Assembly (NCBI GenBank): GCA_036172665.1
Contig: CM069872.1
Location: 46,300,101 to 46,364,100 of the forward strand
DNA length: 64,000 bases
Direction: 5' to 3'
From: Prosopocoilus inquinatus
Taxonomy: Eukaryota; Arthropoda; Insecta; Coleoptera; Lucanidae
The position numbers and the translations under genes were made by a program. Positions 1-9,632 of this stretch are shown in pieces; position 1 is the stretch's first letter, and the number at the start of each line of letters is the position of its first letter. Below the pieces are notes generated by a model. That model saw nothing but the letters and a program-made list of their open reading frames with translations, did no database searches and was not told where the DNA came from.

Positions 1-123
1 AATATTTTCGATAAATTTTAATGAGGGTGCAAATGATTAAGGGGTAAACAACCAGGTACTTTTCTTGCATTGATTATTATTTGGTCAGTACTATATCATT
101 AGTAGTTGAGTGAACATTCCAGT

Positions 124-1503
124 ATGGATTTTAAAATTATTACAAGTATTCGTGGCAAATCCATGTTAGTGGTTGATAATTATAAGTTTAGTTTCCACAA
201 AAAAATTAAATCCACTACTGAAAGTTTGTGGAAGTGTTGCAATCGAACGTGCAAATGTACAGTTCATACACTGGGAGATATTACCAATACTGTGATAACA
301 AAATCAAGCGGTGAACACAGTCATGATGCAAATTTAGTTGCTTTAAACCGACAAATTGTCAGTGCTTCATGTAAAAGAAAAGCGATTGAAGATTTGGTCG
401 AAAAGCCTGCCAAAATTATAAGAAACCTACTAAAGGAGAATTTGCCGCCAACAATAACCAGCGTGGACGTCGAATACCTAAGAAAAAATATGTATAACGC
501 TCGCCGTAAATTTTTTCCACCTACCCCCAAAACTATTAGTGAAGTGCACCGTATTTTAAGTGATTTAAATGTTAAAACAGACAAAGGGGAATCGTTTTTA
601 TTCATAAACAACGATCGTGAAAATATTGTAGTTTTTTCATGTGAAACAAATATTCGTATTCTTCACACCGTAACACGGATTTATCTTGATGGTACTTTTG
701 ATTATTGTACGCAACACTTTTGTCAATTTTTCACCATCCACGGTGTCAAAAATGCACATTATATACCTCTTTTGTTTTGTTTATTACCCAACAAGCAAAC
801 AGAAACTTATAAAAAACTATTTCATTTAATTGAAAATAAATGTAAAGTGTCATTAAATATACGGGAAGTAGTGATAGATTTTGAAAAAGCCATCCATAAT
901 GCAGTTGAAGAAACTTGGCCGAATGTGTGCATTATTGGTTGTCGATTTCATCTAAGTCAAGCATGGTACCGAAAAATACAAAAGTGCGGTTTAATCAAAG
1001 AATATAACGATAAATCCAGTTTAATTAGTCATTGGCTACGTGTAACGTTTGCATTAACTTATCTGAACCCTGCTGAAATTGGCGACTGTTTTGCAATGGA
1101 TTTATTTGAAATTATGCCCAAAGATGGCAGAGTAGAAACATATGCAGATTATTTAGTTGATACCTACATATCGGAAAATTCACTTTTCCCACCAAAAATT
1201 TGGGCTGAAAATTCTGCATGCATTACACGTACCACAAATGCATGTGAATCATTTCACCGCAATTTTAACGATTCTATGTACAAAGCACATCCTAATTTGT
1301 TTATATTTTTAGAAAAAATTAAAGAATTTCAAATAGATACTTATGTCAAAATACAAAGTCTACATTTGCCAGCAAAAATACATAGTAAACAAGTTAGAGA
1401 AAGGCAAAAATTTATTGATAACATGATACAACGATACAATACTAACGAAACAAGCAGATTGAATTTTTTAAAATGTGTATCTTTCCATTCTAGTCCAATG
1501 TAA
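124..1503 (+). CDS. FLYWCH zinc finger / MULE-type transposase
   Basis: A 459-codon intact frame. The open frame continues upstream to a TTG at 106, but the first ATG is at 124, so I start there. Residues about 8-67 look like a FLYWCH zinc finger: Trp36, Cys38/39, Cys43 and a His65-x-His67 pair. The middle matches a MULE transposase core: D189 in an LDGTF motif, D252 in VIDFEKA, a C-x2-H motif in CRFHLSQAW, and E375 in TTNACESFHRNF. Together these give a plausible DDE triad with family-like spacing. MULE transposases cut and paste DNA in the nucleus, and the FLYWCH domain probably binds DNA. The frame has no stop or frameshift, so it may be recently active or domesticated. The three 14-bp iterons downstream favour a transposon over a host gene. 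The left transposon end is not in the window. Sure of the family, unsure of activity. Confidence 0.88.
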   Translation: MDFKIITSIRGKSMLVVDNYKFSFHKKIKSTTESLWKCCNRTCKCTVHTLGDITNTVITKSSGEHSHDANLVALNRQIVSASCKRKAIEDLVEKPAKIIRNLLKENLPPTITSVDVEYLRKNMYNARRKFFPPTPKTISEVHRILSDLNVKTDKGESFLFINNDRENIVVFSCETNIRILHTVTRIYLDGTFDYCTQHFCQFFTIHGVKNAHYIPLLFCLLPNKQTETYKKLFHLIENKCKVSLNIREVVIDFEKAIHNAVEETWPNVCIIGCRFHLSQAWYRKIQKCGLIKEYNDKSSLISHWLRVTFALTYLNPAEIGDCFAMDLFEIMPKDGRVETYADYLVDTYISENSLFPPKIWAENSACITRTTNACESFHRNFNDSMYKAHPNLFIFLEKIKEFQIDTYVKIQSLHLPAKIHSKQVRERQKFIDNMIQRYNTNETSRLNFLKCVSFHSSPM

Positions 1504-1690
1504 TAAGTTTTTTTAATGTGTATATATTATGTGGATTGTAATCTTGTGTAGATATAAAATATAACCATTTTTTTCAATATATGTATTTGTTTTACGATGT
1601 CTATTTTTATTTTACTACCACTATTAAAATACATATATTTATAACAAATTGCCTGGATTGTCGTCGTACAGATTAATTCTTAGAAGTGCG

Positions 1691-1788
1691 GTGGCGAAAT
1701 TACCGGTAGGATTACCATGCCTTTAATCGTTGGTGGCGAATTTACCTGTACGATGATTGCATTGATGTGATTTGGTGGCGAAATTACC
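1691..1788 (+). repeat. three 14-bp iterons at 42-bp spacing 3' of the MULE gene
   Basis: The motif GTGGCGAAWTTACC occurs at 1691-1704, 1733-1746 and 1775-1788, with starts exactly 42 bp apart. The bases between copies are not conserved, so these are spaced binding sites and not a simple tandem repeat. The position after the transposase stop fits subterminal transposase-binding sites at the right end of the transposon. The exact right terminus is not recognisable. Confidence 0.7.
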
Positions 1789-3360
1789 AACACCCGCTTC
1801 AACAGTAAGCACCATTCCTCTTCCTTCTCACCTATTAATTAATGACTTACTGTGATACTAATGTTTTGTTTAGTATTTTGCTTAATATAAGCTTTTGCTA
1901 ATAGTTTAAGTATTTTTACTTTACAAACAATTCATTTTAAAAATACCATTTCATAAGTAAACCCAAAGCTGATTTCTTAACGTATTTGTTCAGGTAGTTG
2001 CGGTCAGATTATCAGTGCAATTAACTGTCTACTTCACTCCGGATATAATACCGTAATAAATACTCCCTTACGTGATAATTTAAAGTTCGTCTTATGTTCT
2101 TAAATGAAGCTTATAAATTTTCTCCGCAGTGAAAAGAAGAAAGTAAGTCAAGTTGTAAAGCTGGAAGCCACCGTATAGTAAGTACATTAATTATATTTCG
2201 CAGACTTTTATATTTTCTCCAGCTTAACTGCAACGTCCTATTTACCGCCAAAATTTATCGCGCTAATAAATTACGTCCAATAAAACAACCCATCCTGCAT
2301 CTGGTTAGCCTTTTGTACTACCTTCATTATACGGGAAGCCATAAAACAGCGAAAAACAACTCTCCTACGATAATACGAACATGTCGAAGTAATGCCCCGC
2401 ATCGATTTTCAATATCCGTGGAAGCAAATTTATGTGACCAAATACAAGACGTCGACCTCACTTGGGGTTTACCATTGATATAGTGTAATGACGTACTGAT
2501 ATACGAGAATATTTTGATGAACCGAAGAGGATATTTCAAAAAAAAAAAAATCTTTTGTGTGCTTTAATTTAATGAATTCCTCACGAAATCCTCTCAGGCT
2601 TCCTCTAATACCCTTATAAAAAAATAAATATCTATTTAAGGTGAAAGGTACCCTAAAAACTTCCATAAATACACTTGGCTCACGCGGTTCACGCTGAAAG
2701 TGAAATAAATAACTTGAGAGATAACACGAACTCCTGTGGTGTTGGTCGCACAAGATTTCGGTTTCGCAAATCATTATCGCGATTGTACAAATTATGTTAT
2801 ATCACGTTGGGGTTGTGTTCACAATATCTTCCAGGCATATACCTAGTAAATTTCTCTCTCTCTCCGGGTAAGTAACCTTGAAATGGTCACGATATTCTGC
2901 TATTATTTTAGCTCCGGCGAACGATTATTCTCCGGCAAATAATTCAATAAATATAATTACAGTTAAGCGAGGCACATGCGAGTATTGATTTTATTATTCA
3001 ATGTAGACAGATTATTTATAGGGGTAGGCTTTTCATGAAAAACACGACCTAATTACAGGCGAATGAAATAGATTTTGGAAACATAGTGGGTATAGTGTTT
3101 TAGTTTGCAACATCGTCAACCGAAGCGATCCTGATTTATATAAGGGCCAGAATATTAGAATTATCAATAGGCGATGTTCCACTTCCTTTAAAAAAAAAAA
3201 ATGAATCCCCGCCCTGCTTATAACCTATTTTTTTAGTTAAATACAGTGTTTTCTATTCTGAACACGAAGGTATATATTATTGAATATTCATTGATGTGAG
3301 GGATATAACTTTTAATGTCTCGTGACCTCAAATGTATCATTGAAAATATCAAATGTATCC
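1789..3360. other. non-coding, no gene seen
   Basis: AT-rich sequence with an A run near 2538-2550. Short open frames here lack any recognisable domain. No RNA gene or regulatory element was recognised. Confidence 0.5.
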
Positions 3361-3369
3361 TTGAACATA

Positions 3370-3486
3370 TCAGGGAAACGAAAATTCATTCACAGAGAAG
3401 CGCGCAGAAAATAAATAAGTACAACGGTTGCACTTGGAACGTTTAGCATGGTGGGGGTACACTTCCCTGCCTACTGCCCATCCCTG
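3370..3486 (+). mobile_element. hAT MITE copy, left end decayed
   Basis: Shares about 120 bp with the better preserved element at 33579-33750: the AATTCATTC block, an ATAAATA block, GTTTARC, then GTGGG and the terminal inverted repeat. The right end, read on the minus strand, is CAGGGATGGGCAGTAGGC, a typical hAT terminus. Flanks AACATAT and AACTATGT may be a worn TSD. The left terminal repeat is missing or heavily mutated. Confidence 0.6.
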
Positions 3487-3494
3487 AACTATGT

Positions 3495-4937
3495 AATGAA
3501 TACGTTCTTTTATTTAAAAACATAAAATATTGATACCAACTACGTGCTTTTTCAAAGTCCACAGGCGCATAATTTTTTCCTTAATAATAAATATAAACTG
3601 AATTTTAATTATCATTTCCAGTTATTTATTCAAGAGCTGGTTTTATGATACTAATTATGTTTTATGCTGATAATAAAGTTGTGACGTATCCATGACGTTT
3701 TCTGTCGCTATTAAATTTTTATAAATGGTAACTAACCCCTTGCCTAGCTGAGCAATATCAATTTATCATAAAAAAAATACCTACATCGACTTCAGGGAAC
3801 ATATAATTCGACTGTGGCAGAATCTGACGTTGAATTATATCTACATAAATTATTCATTTTACGGGAGGGCTTTTTTTTCGGTTTGAAACGAAACAAGCGC
3901 GGAGGAAGTAATGGTTGCGTGCGAAGTTTACTTTCTAAAGAACGAACTAATTACAGATAAATCTCCTCAGCTTTTTGTTCGGTTCCAATCCAGTTTTTTG
4001 TCGGCCAAACAAATGTAATTTTAGGTGGAATTTCTCGGCGGCGCGGCGCGCTGAAAACTGAAATTAATTGCCACAATAGCGATTACTCGGGGCCCTCTCT
4101 CTCTCCCCCGCAGATGCTGAAATAAAGCAGAATTACTCTTTGTCCTAAGCTTTTATGTAGCGAAGGACACGTTTTTCTACTGTTTTCCTATCGGTAATTC
4201 CAAACGTAATTAAGTACATGACTTGGAATTATAATGTTTTCTTATTTCGAGGGTGTAGCGCATACAATATAGAGTGACTTCCACGAAGTTTTTTTTTATT
4301 ATTGTTTCTTTTCTTTAGAAAAGGTTTTGCGTCAGTGGTTTGTGCATGTTCGATAACCAATTATATGAACAGGACAGATCCAGTGAGTAACTTTTAGTGT
4401 GGCAGAAAGTGGCATTTTTTTAAAAGCGAAAATCAAAAAATTGTCATCATTTGGAATTGTTGGGTACATTAGACAAAATTTTATGAAGCTCCGATAAGTT
4501 CTCATAAAATGGTACCCAGAACAATTTTTTTACAGCGTAATGTTTCAAAAAAAAAAGGTGCACAAGGTGTGATGCGGAAAGAACTGAAGATATGCGAATA
4601 GCATTCAGAGAATGGCAATATTTCCAATGTTGCTTGTACAAAATTTATACTATGATTTTTTTTAGAAGTATTAAGCAACGACATTTCACTGTATCTTCTT
4701 TATATCAAGCCAATAATATAGTGGGAGTATCATTTTAGTGGCTTAGATGCAGCTGTATTAACAAGTGCATTATCTTTATTAAAGTTTGACGTAAAGATCA
4801 AAGCTTTCTCACCTATCAGTACAGTAAACTAGTCTCCTCCAATCATTCGCGCATACATATACCCTTCTTTACTCTTCAAGAAATTGCTGTTGACTAACTT
4901 GGAACTCCACTAATGGTGTAGGTTAAATTATATTGAG
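3495..4937. other. non-coding, no gene seen
   Basis: No domain-bearing frame. A GC-richer patch with a pyrimidine tract (about 4090-4115) is the only compositional change. No promoter or RNA gene recognised. Confidence 0.5.
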
Positions 4938-5065
4938 TGAATTTAATACTTGAAGTTTGTTCTTGTCCTGACGAAGCTATAAATCTATAGCGAAACGTTG
5001 AGTGTGTTCTCTTCATTTTTCTGTCCGGTTTGAGATTAAAAAAACTTTGTACTTGAATTTAATAC
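4938..5065 (+). mobile_element. 104-bp insertion with 12-bp TSD and hammerhead-like core
   Basis: TGAATTTAATAC occurs at 4938-4949 and again at 5054-5065, and the identity stops at exactly 12 bp on both sides. The 104-bp body between carries CTGACGA (4968-4974), a perfect 6-bp stem GCTATA/TATAGC with loop AATC, and GAAAC (4992-4996). There are no terminal inverted repeats, which points to a target-primed retroelement or Penelope-like-element derivative rather than a DNA transposon. No coding capacity. Confidence 0.6.
4968..4996 (+). ncRNA. hammerhead-like ribozyme core
   Basis: CTGACGA, one extra A, a perfect 6-bp stem with 4-base loop, then GAAAC. This matches the conserved hammerhead core (CUGANGA and GAAA around stem II), apart from one extra base before stem II. 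Stems I and III are not clear, so self-cleavage is uncertain. Confidence 0.35.
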
Positions 5066-7047
5066 ATTTGTAAAATATTTTTCGCAATAACGGTAGCAAC
5101 ACAGGATACAAAATAGTCGAACTTGTTCTAAACAATTGTTTATTGGATTTATTTTATTTGAGTACATTCATAACTTCTTGAGGTTTTTGGTAGGAATCAG
5201 AAAAATCAGTAAAAATTTTATTAGGATAACTTTCGGTGGTTGTCTCCCGATGATAGGGAAGGTAATATGTAAACGTAAAACATATTTAAATTTAGATCTT
5301 CATAAAAAGTCAAGTGTTGTTATATTCTTGTAAAAAGTAGTTTGATGTGTAATTCTTCTGGAGAACAATTGTATATATGAAAATGATTTATTAATATAGA
5401 TCTCATTTTAGAAGTTCTGGTGCAATTCCTTTTTAGTTAATAGAAAAATAGTTATTGAAAATGTACTTGGCATTGATAATGTAATGTAATGTAATGTAAT
5501 GTGTTTACTCATCTCAGAGACATTTATTGATTAAAATTGATTGATTTAGAAACGACTTTTCTTCGGAAAAATAAGTATGCATGCAATACAAACATTAGAT
5601 TAACTTTTATAACTTTTAATGGTTATGTGTATAATCAATTTAATTTAATAATAACATTAATGTTACCGTTAATCATAAAATATTCATCCAAGCAAAACTT
5701 TTTTAAATAATTAGCAAGCATTGAATCCTCTTTTCTACGATATTTTAAGTGTTTGAATGTACGTTGATCGGAAACCATAAAATTTTGCGATATAACAAAT
5801 GTAAAATTGGACTTAAATTTTTTCAAAACCTTTCAGTCTTGCATTCAGATTTCAGACGTGCAATAGGGTTTAAAAGTTATTCCATTATTTAAAGCAGTGT
5901 CGTGCGCTTGTAATGTGATTTGATATGAAATTGTTTAGAGTTATGCTACACAAATAAAGTTATTTAACTAAAGTAGAATTTTGTTGCATAAAATGTATTA
6001 TGATTTCTCGTTTAATTTATTATCGACTTTTATTACTTATGTCTGGACAAAGGTTAAGAAATCTGTCTTATTTTAGCGGCAAGATACATAATTAATATAG
6101 CAGCTTGCTTCTCGAAAACATACTTTTTTCAAGTTTCATTATAAATATTTCGGATTGGTATAGTTTTCTAGGACACTGACGAGAGCAAGTAGAACATGGG
6201 GTAGTATTTAAATTGTTAGGTGTATTTGACATCGAAAGTGGTGACGAATGTGGAGATGATAAGTAAGGTCCAATGTGTCAGCGATAAAATTGGTTGCTTT
6301 CGTTATGATTGCAACGTGTCTCTTAACTACAGTAAAGAATTAATAGGTAGCAGCGCGGGCATTCGATTCGAAACGTGCACGCAACTGCGAGAAATATTTT
6401 AATTATATCTCATTCTGTCTCGCGCATTGATATTTGAACCCCTCGTTCAGCTGTCGCTCTCGCAATTAATCTCGCGGTTTCATGCACAACTGAGTACTCT
6501 TGTGACGTCATCTAATATATCATTCACCGTGCTCTTAACCTTGACAAGTATTTATTATTGTGTGTTAGTATATTCTAAGCCTTCTTAAGGAGTGCAGAAA
6601 CCTATTTCGTCCTAAATCTTCAGGTACAATCTTGTAACTTGCAGTTTCTTATACTCCAAGCTATTCCTTGTTCTTATGAGAACTTGTCTTTCTGATCTGG
6701 AGTTGCAGCCTTATCGAAATTCTAAGTTAAAATTTCACTTGAGGATAAGATGGGTCGTCATTGCCGTACACCTGCGAGGTTTGATCCATTTTCCATTTTA
6801 CTTTGAAACTTTATCACTACACGGTGACTTCAATTCTTTCACTCGTTTCTCGTTTTTTTTTTATTTATTATTACTCACAAAATTTCGAGGCTTCTTTTTC
6901 GTTGAATTTTTTCACGAAAAGGAACTTATTATTTCGCTTTCGCTTGACAAATTCCTGATTTACTTTATTTATTGTCTCTCTTCTCATTAAGCATCTTTAA
7001 GCATCGGATTGATGACGTGGAATCTTTAAAAGTTGCGATACCAGTAA
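5066..7047. other. non-coding, with a (TAATG)n microsatellite
   Basis: About five tandem AATGT units lie at 5478-5501. The rest is AT-rich with only short domain-free frames, the largest 104 codons at 6676-6990 with a T-rich, hydrophobic, non-coding-like composition. Confidence 0.5.
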
Positions 7048-7065
7048 CAAGGTAATCTACAGTTT

Positions 7066-7322
7066 AATTTGAAGGCCTCTGTGGCCATTGTCCATTTTTG
7101 AATTGGCTTTCGGTTAGAACCCGGTTACACTAATTCCTTCTACTGCCGATGTTATCGTTCTTCTTTGCAAAACTTCCTCAATCGAGATATCTAACGAGAA
7201 GCAGCGGGAACAGCAACGCCACCATCAGCAATAACCCTTAGGAAGTTTTTCTGCAATGAAGAACGAAACGTCGGCAGTAGAAGAAATCAGTGTAACGCGG
7301 ATTGAACTGGAAGCTAATTCAA
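7066..7322. mobile_element. inverted-arm element with hammerhead-like core, copy 1
   Basis: Imperfect inverted arms at 7099-7181 and 7236-7322, of the same family as the element at 58955-59242. Both share the outer block GCCTTCAARTTAA, arms with CTGCCGA, and a central core. The plus-strand core is CTTAGGA (7237-7243), a GTTTTTC/GAAGAAC stem, and GAAAC (7265-7269). Flanking segments near 7047-7064 and 7321-7338 resemble each other (AAGGTA, CAGTTT) and may be a worn TSD. Open frames starting inside it are spurious. Confidence 0.55.
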
Positions 7323-8429
7323 GAAAGGTATCTATTCAGTTTTCTTGCTCCATCGTCAATTATTGTCAATTTGGATGTCATTTTTTGTATTTTTCTTCTG
7401 AGAATTTCAAGTCTTCCTCTTCTTTTACAATTCGCAATTGTTTGTTTACTTATCTCTGATTGGCTTTTTTGCTTCTTTGGTCTAATTTAAGGTCTCATTG
7501 CGTTTCTTTGGGTTGTATTTCCTTTCAGTATATTCAAGTATCATGCCACTAGCGTACGTTGTATTGAGTCTGTTTACGTTGAGAATATCTGTTGCACTTA
7601 TTACAGTTTTTTTTTACGTTCTACAATAGTAGATGACAAAAAATGTTAAAATTGAAAATTCCTGTTCTAATATAGGTATACATCTTTTTAGCTAAAAATG
7701 GATTCTAACAGACAGAGAGTTAGAGTATTTTTGTATATGAGAAACTTTCTACTGAAGGATTGAAACGAGGCCTCCATCATGCAGATACAAAAGTGTGCCC
7801 TATTTAAATAAATTTGCAGACGGTATTATTCAGTTTTGCAACTTTTTATGTGCACACTCTCGGGCGTACTGGCATACTCAGAACTCCTCTTAAGAACTCC
7901 CAAATCTTAAACGCTCTCGAGTGTATTTCGCAGAAATCCGCCCTCGGCGTCCGCTGTAAAGAATAATTTCGAACGCTTATGTTTTGCATAAATATCCTAT
8001 ATTCCGCTGCTCCGGTCCGCTTACACGAGAGTTTTACGTTTTGCTTCTGCAATTTAATTCCTATTTATTCGAGCTTAGCTTCGAGGAGCGCGTTTGTTCA
8101 AAGGCGCAACGGAAATGAAGCAAGAACTTTTTTCAGCGAAAGGGATTTCTTTTGTTGTTTGAAACTATGCCAGATAATATATAAATAATATACGAACAAC
8201 ACTCCACAGAGCAAGATGCTGTAATCATTATTTTATAATAAGATTGGTCCACAAGCAAACGTATACAATCCTTTCTGTATCCATTATTTGAAATAATGAG
8301 ACCAGGATTTTATTTTGCTAAAGTAGGAAAGTTGTCAACAACTTTCCATGTAAGCAGAAGTACGCGGAAGTTGAAAATATTATATTTGAATAGATCATTA
8401 GAGGTAATTGATGACTGCAATATCTGAAA
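7323..8429. other. non-coding, two perfect short palindromes
   Basis: Holds CATTATTTGAAATAATG (8282-8298) and a 10-bp stem with 2-base loop, GGAAAGTTGT/ACAACTTTCC, at 8326-8347. Overlapping short frames on both strands near 7846-8188 have no recognised domain. Confidence 0.5.
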
Positions 8430-8492
8430 CAATAATTCAAATGGGAAGTCCGTAAACTTTTAATGGACGGGTTGTCTGAAGATCTCTGTCAC
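8430..8492 (+). mobile_element. fragment of the 41.2-kb Tc1/mariner MITE family
   Basis: About 60 bp resembles the right half of the MITE at 41171-41307: AATTCAAAT, AAGTCC, ACTTTTAATG, CGRGTT. The left half is not seen. A separate end-like sequence TACCCTGTATA occurs at 8637-8647. Confidence 0.45.
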
Positions 8493-8659
8493 GGAAATAT
8501 CTAAACATTTCATATATTTTCCATTTTTCGTTATAATAAAATTGTTGGTTTCTGAATGTTAACTTTTATTCCGAATAAAATAAAATTGTCTGTTATAATG
8601 CGATTTGTCCCATGAACTTTAACATTTTTAATAAAATACCCTGTATATCTTTCAAACAT

Positions 8660-9468
8660 TTAGTTCTTCGGTCAAAGAAAATTCGTCGTCGCCGATTTAC
8701 CAACGCCAATTCACCGTTGCTGATTTGCCGTAGGTGCAATTCGCCGTCAGCAAACTCGCCGTCGGTAAATTCACCGTTAGCGATTAAAGTTTTAAAAGCA
8801 GGTACATATCTAAATAAAATACATGATAATTATATTTAAATAAAATAAAAAAGCTAACATATTTAATGGAAAATAAAATAATTTGTTATTAATGAAATAT
8901 GATACACAGATAAACAGATAAAATGTTTTGCTCTTCTAAGAAGTATTTCTTATTCTCCAGGGTGTTTGCAGTTTCCATTTTTTTTAATATTTTCAGATTT
9001 TGCTCAAAATTACATTCAGTTTCATATAAATCAAAATCACTACCCATCAAAAGTCGACTGTTTTCAAGATATTGATTCACGAAAGCTCGTCGTTTAAAAT
9101 TATTTGAAAAATTGCCGGTTCCTTTAAATAAATTAAGATTATGTGCCAACAGCACCAATCTGTTCGCAATTTTGTGTCTTACAATGGTCGTAATGTAATT
9201 AAGAATTTATTTTAGTTTGAAATAGAAAAATAATAGTGCAATCCATTTTTAATTTAATTTAATTTGTTTTTATTCAATTCGTAGTTGTAACATGGATATC
9301 TAAAATAGTAAGAAAGTGTTTTAAAGCTCATAAAGCTAAATAAAGCAGTAACATGAAACGGCGAATTGGACGGATGGTAAACTGGGTCGACGCCACGGCG
9401 AATTAGATATACGACATATTGGCGACGGCGAGTCGACGACGGCGAATCATCCCATCCCCTTAGTTCTT
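8660..9468. mobile_element. non-autonomous MULE-like foldback element with 9-bp TSD
   Basis: TTAGTTCTT flanks the element at 8660-8668 and 9460-9468, a perfect 9-bp TSD as expected of Mutator-like elements. The 791-bp body starts and ends with imperfect inverted repeats containing ATTCGYCGTCG. Next to the ends are arrays of a 12-16-bp unit: about six copies of AATTCGCCGT-like sequence at 8684-8786, and the inverse ACGGCGAATT form at about 9356-9447. The unit ACGGTGAATTTACC differs by only two bases from the iteron beside the MULE gene at 1691-1788, so the same transposase type may act on it. Confidence 0.72.
8889..9206 (-). pseudogene. unrecognised open frame inside the MULE-like element
   Basis: An open frame of about 105 codons runs on the minus strand between the two iteron arrays. 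It has no good ATG at its start: the nominal start is a TTG, and a stop lies just upstream. The peptide is Asn/Leu-rich (RLVLLAHNLNLF near the start) with a charged C-terminal half. I see no FLYWCH or DDE motif. It could be a remnant of a transposase or of captured sequence, or chance. Confidence 0.25.
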
Positions 9469-9550
9469 ACAGTCTTCAAATTAGAGTTCAGAAATTTATG
9501 ATTTTCTGACTTATTGTTAATTCCTTTAATAATAGCTGAAATATAATGTT

Positions 9551-9632
9551 ATAAACAAACATCGGATGAAAGTATGGAACTCTATGTCATTTTATGTCAT
9601 TCTCATAAGCGGTACGTTAGGCAGGCGGTTTT
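9551..9632 (+). repeat. dispersed repeat A, copy 1 (5' part only)
   Basis: Shares ACATCGGATGAAAGTATGG, a TGTCATTYTCATAAGC block and GTTAGGYAGGCGG with copies at 35912-36135 and 39801-40045. Homology ends after about 80 bp. Confidence 0.65.
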
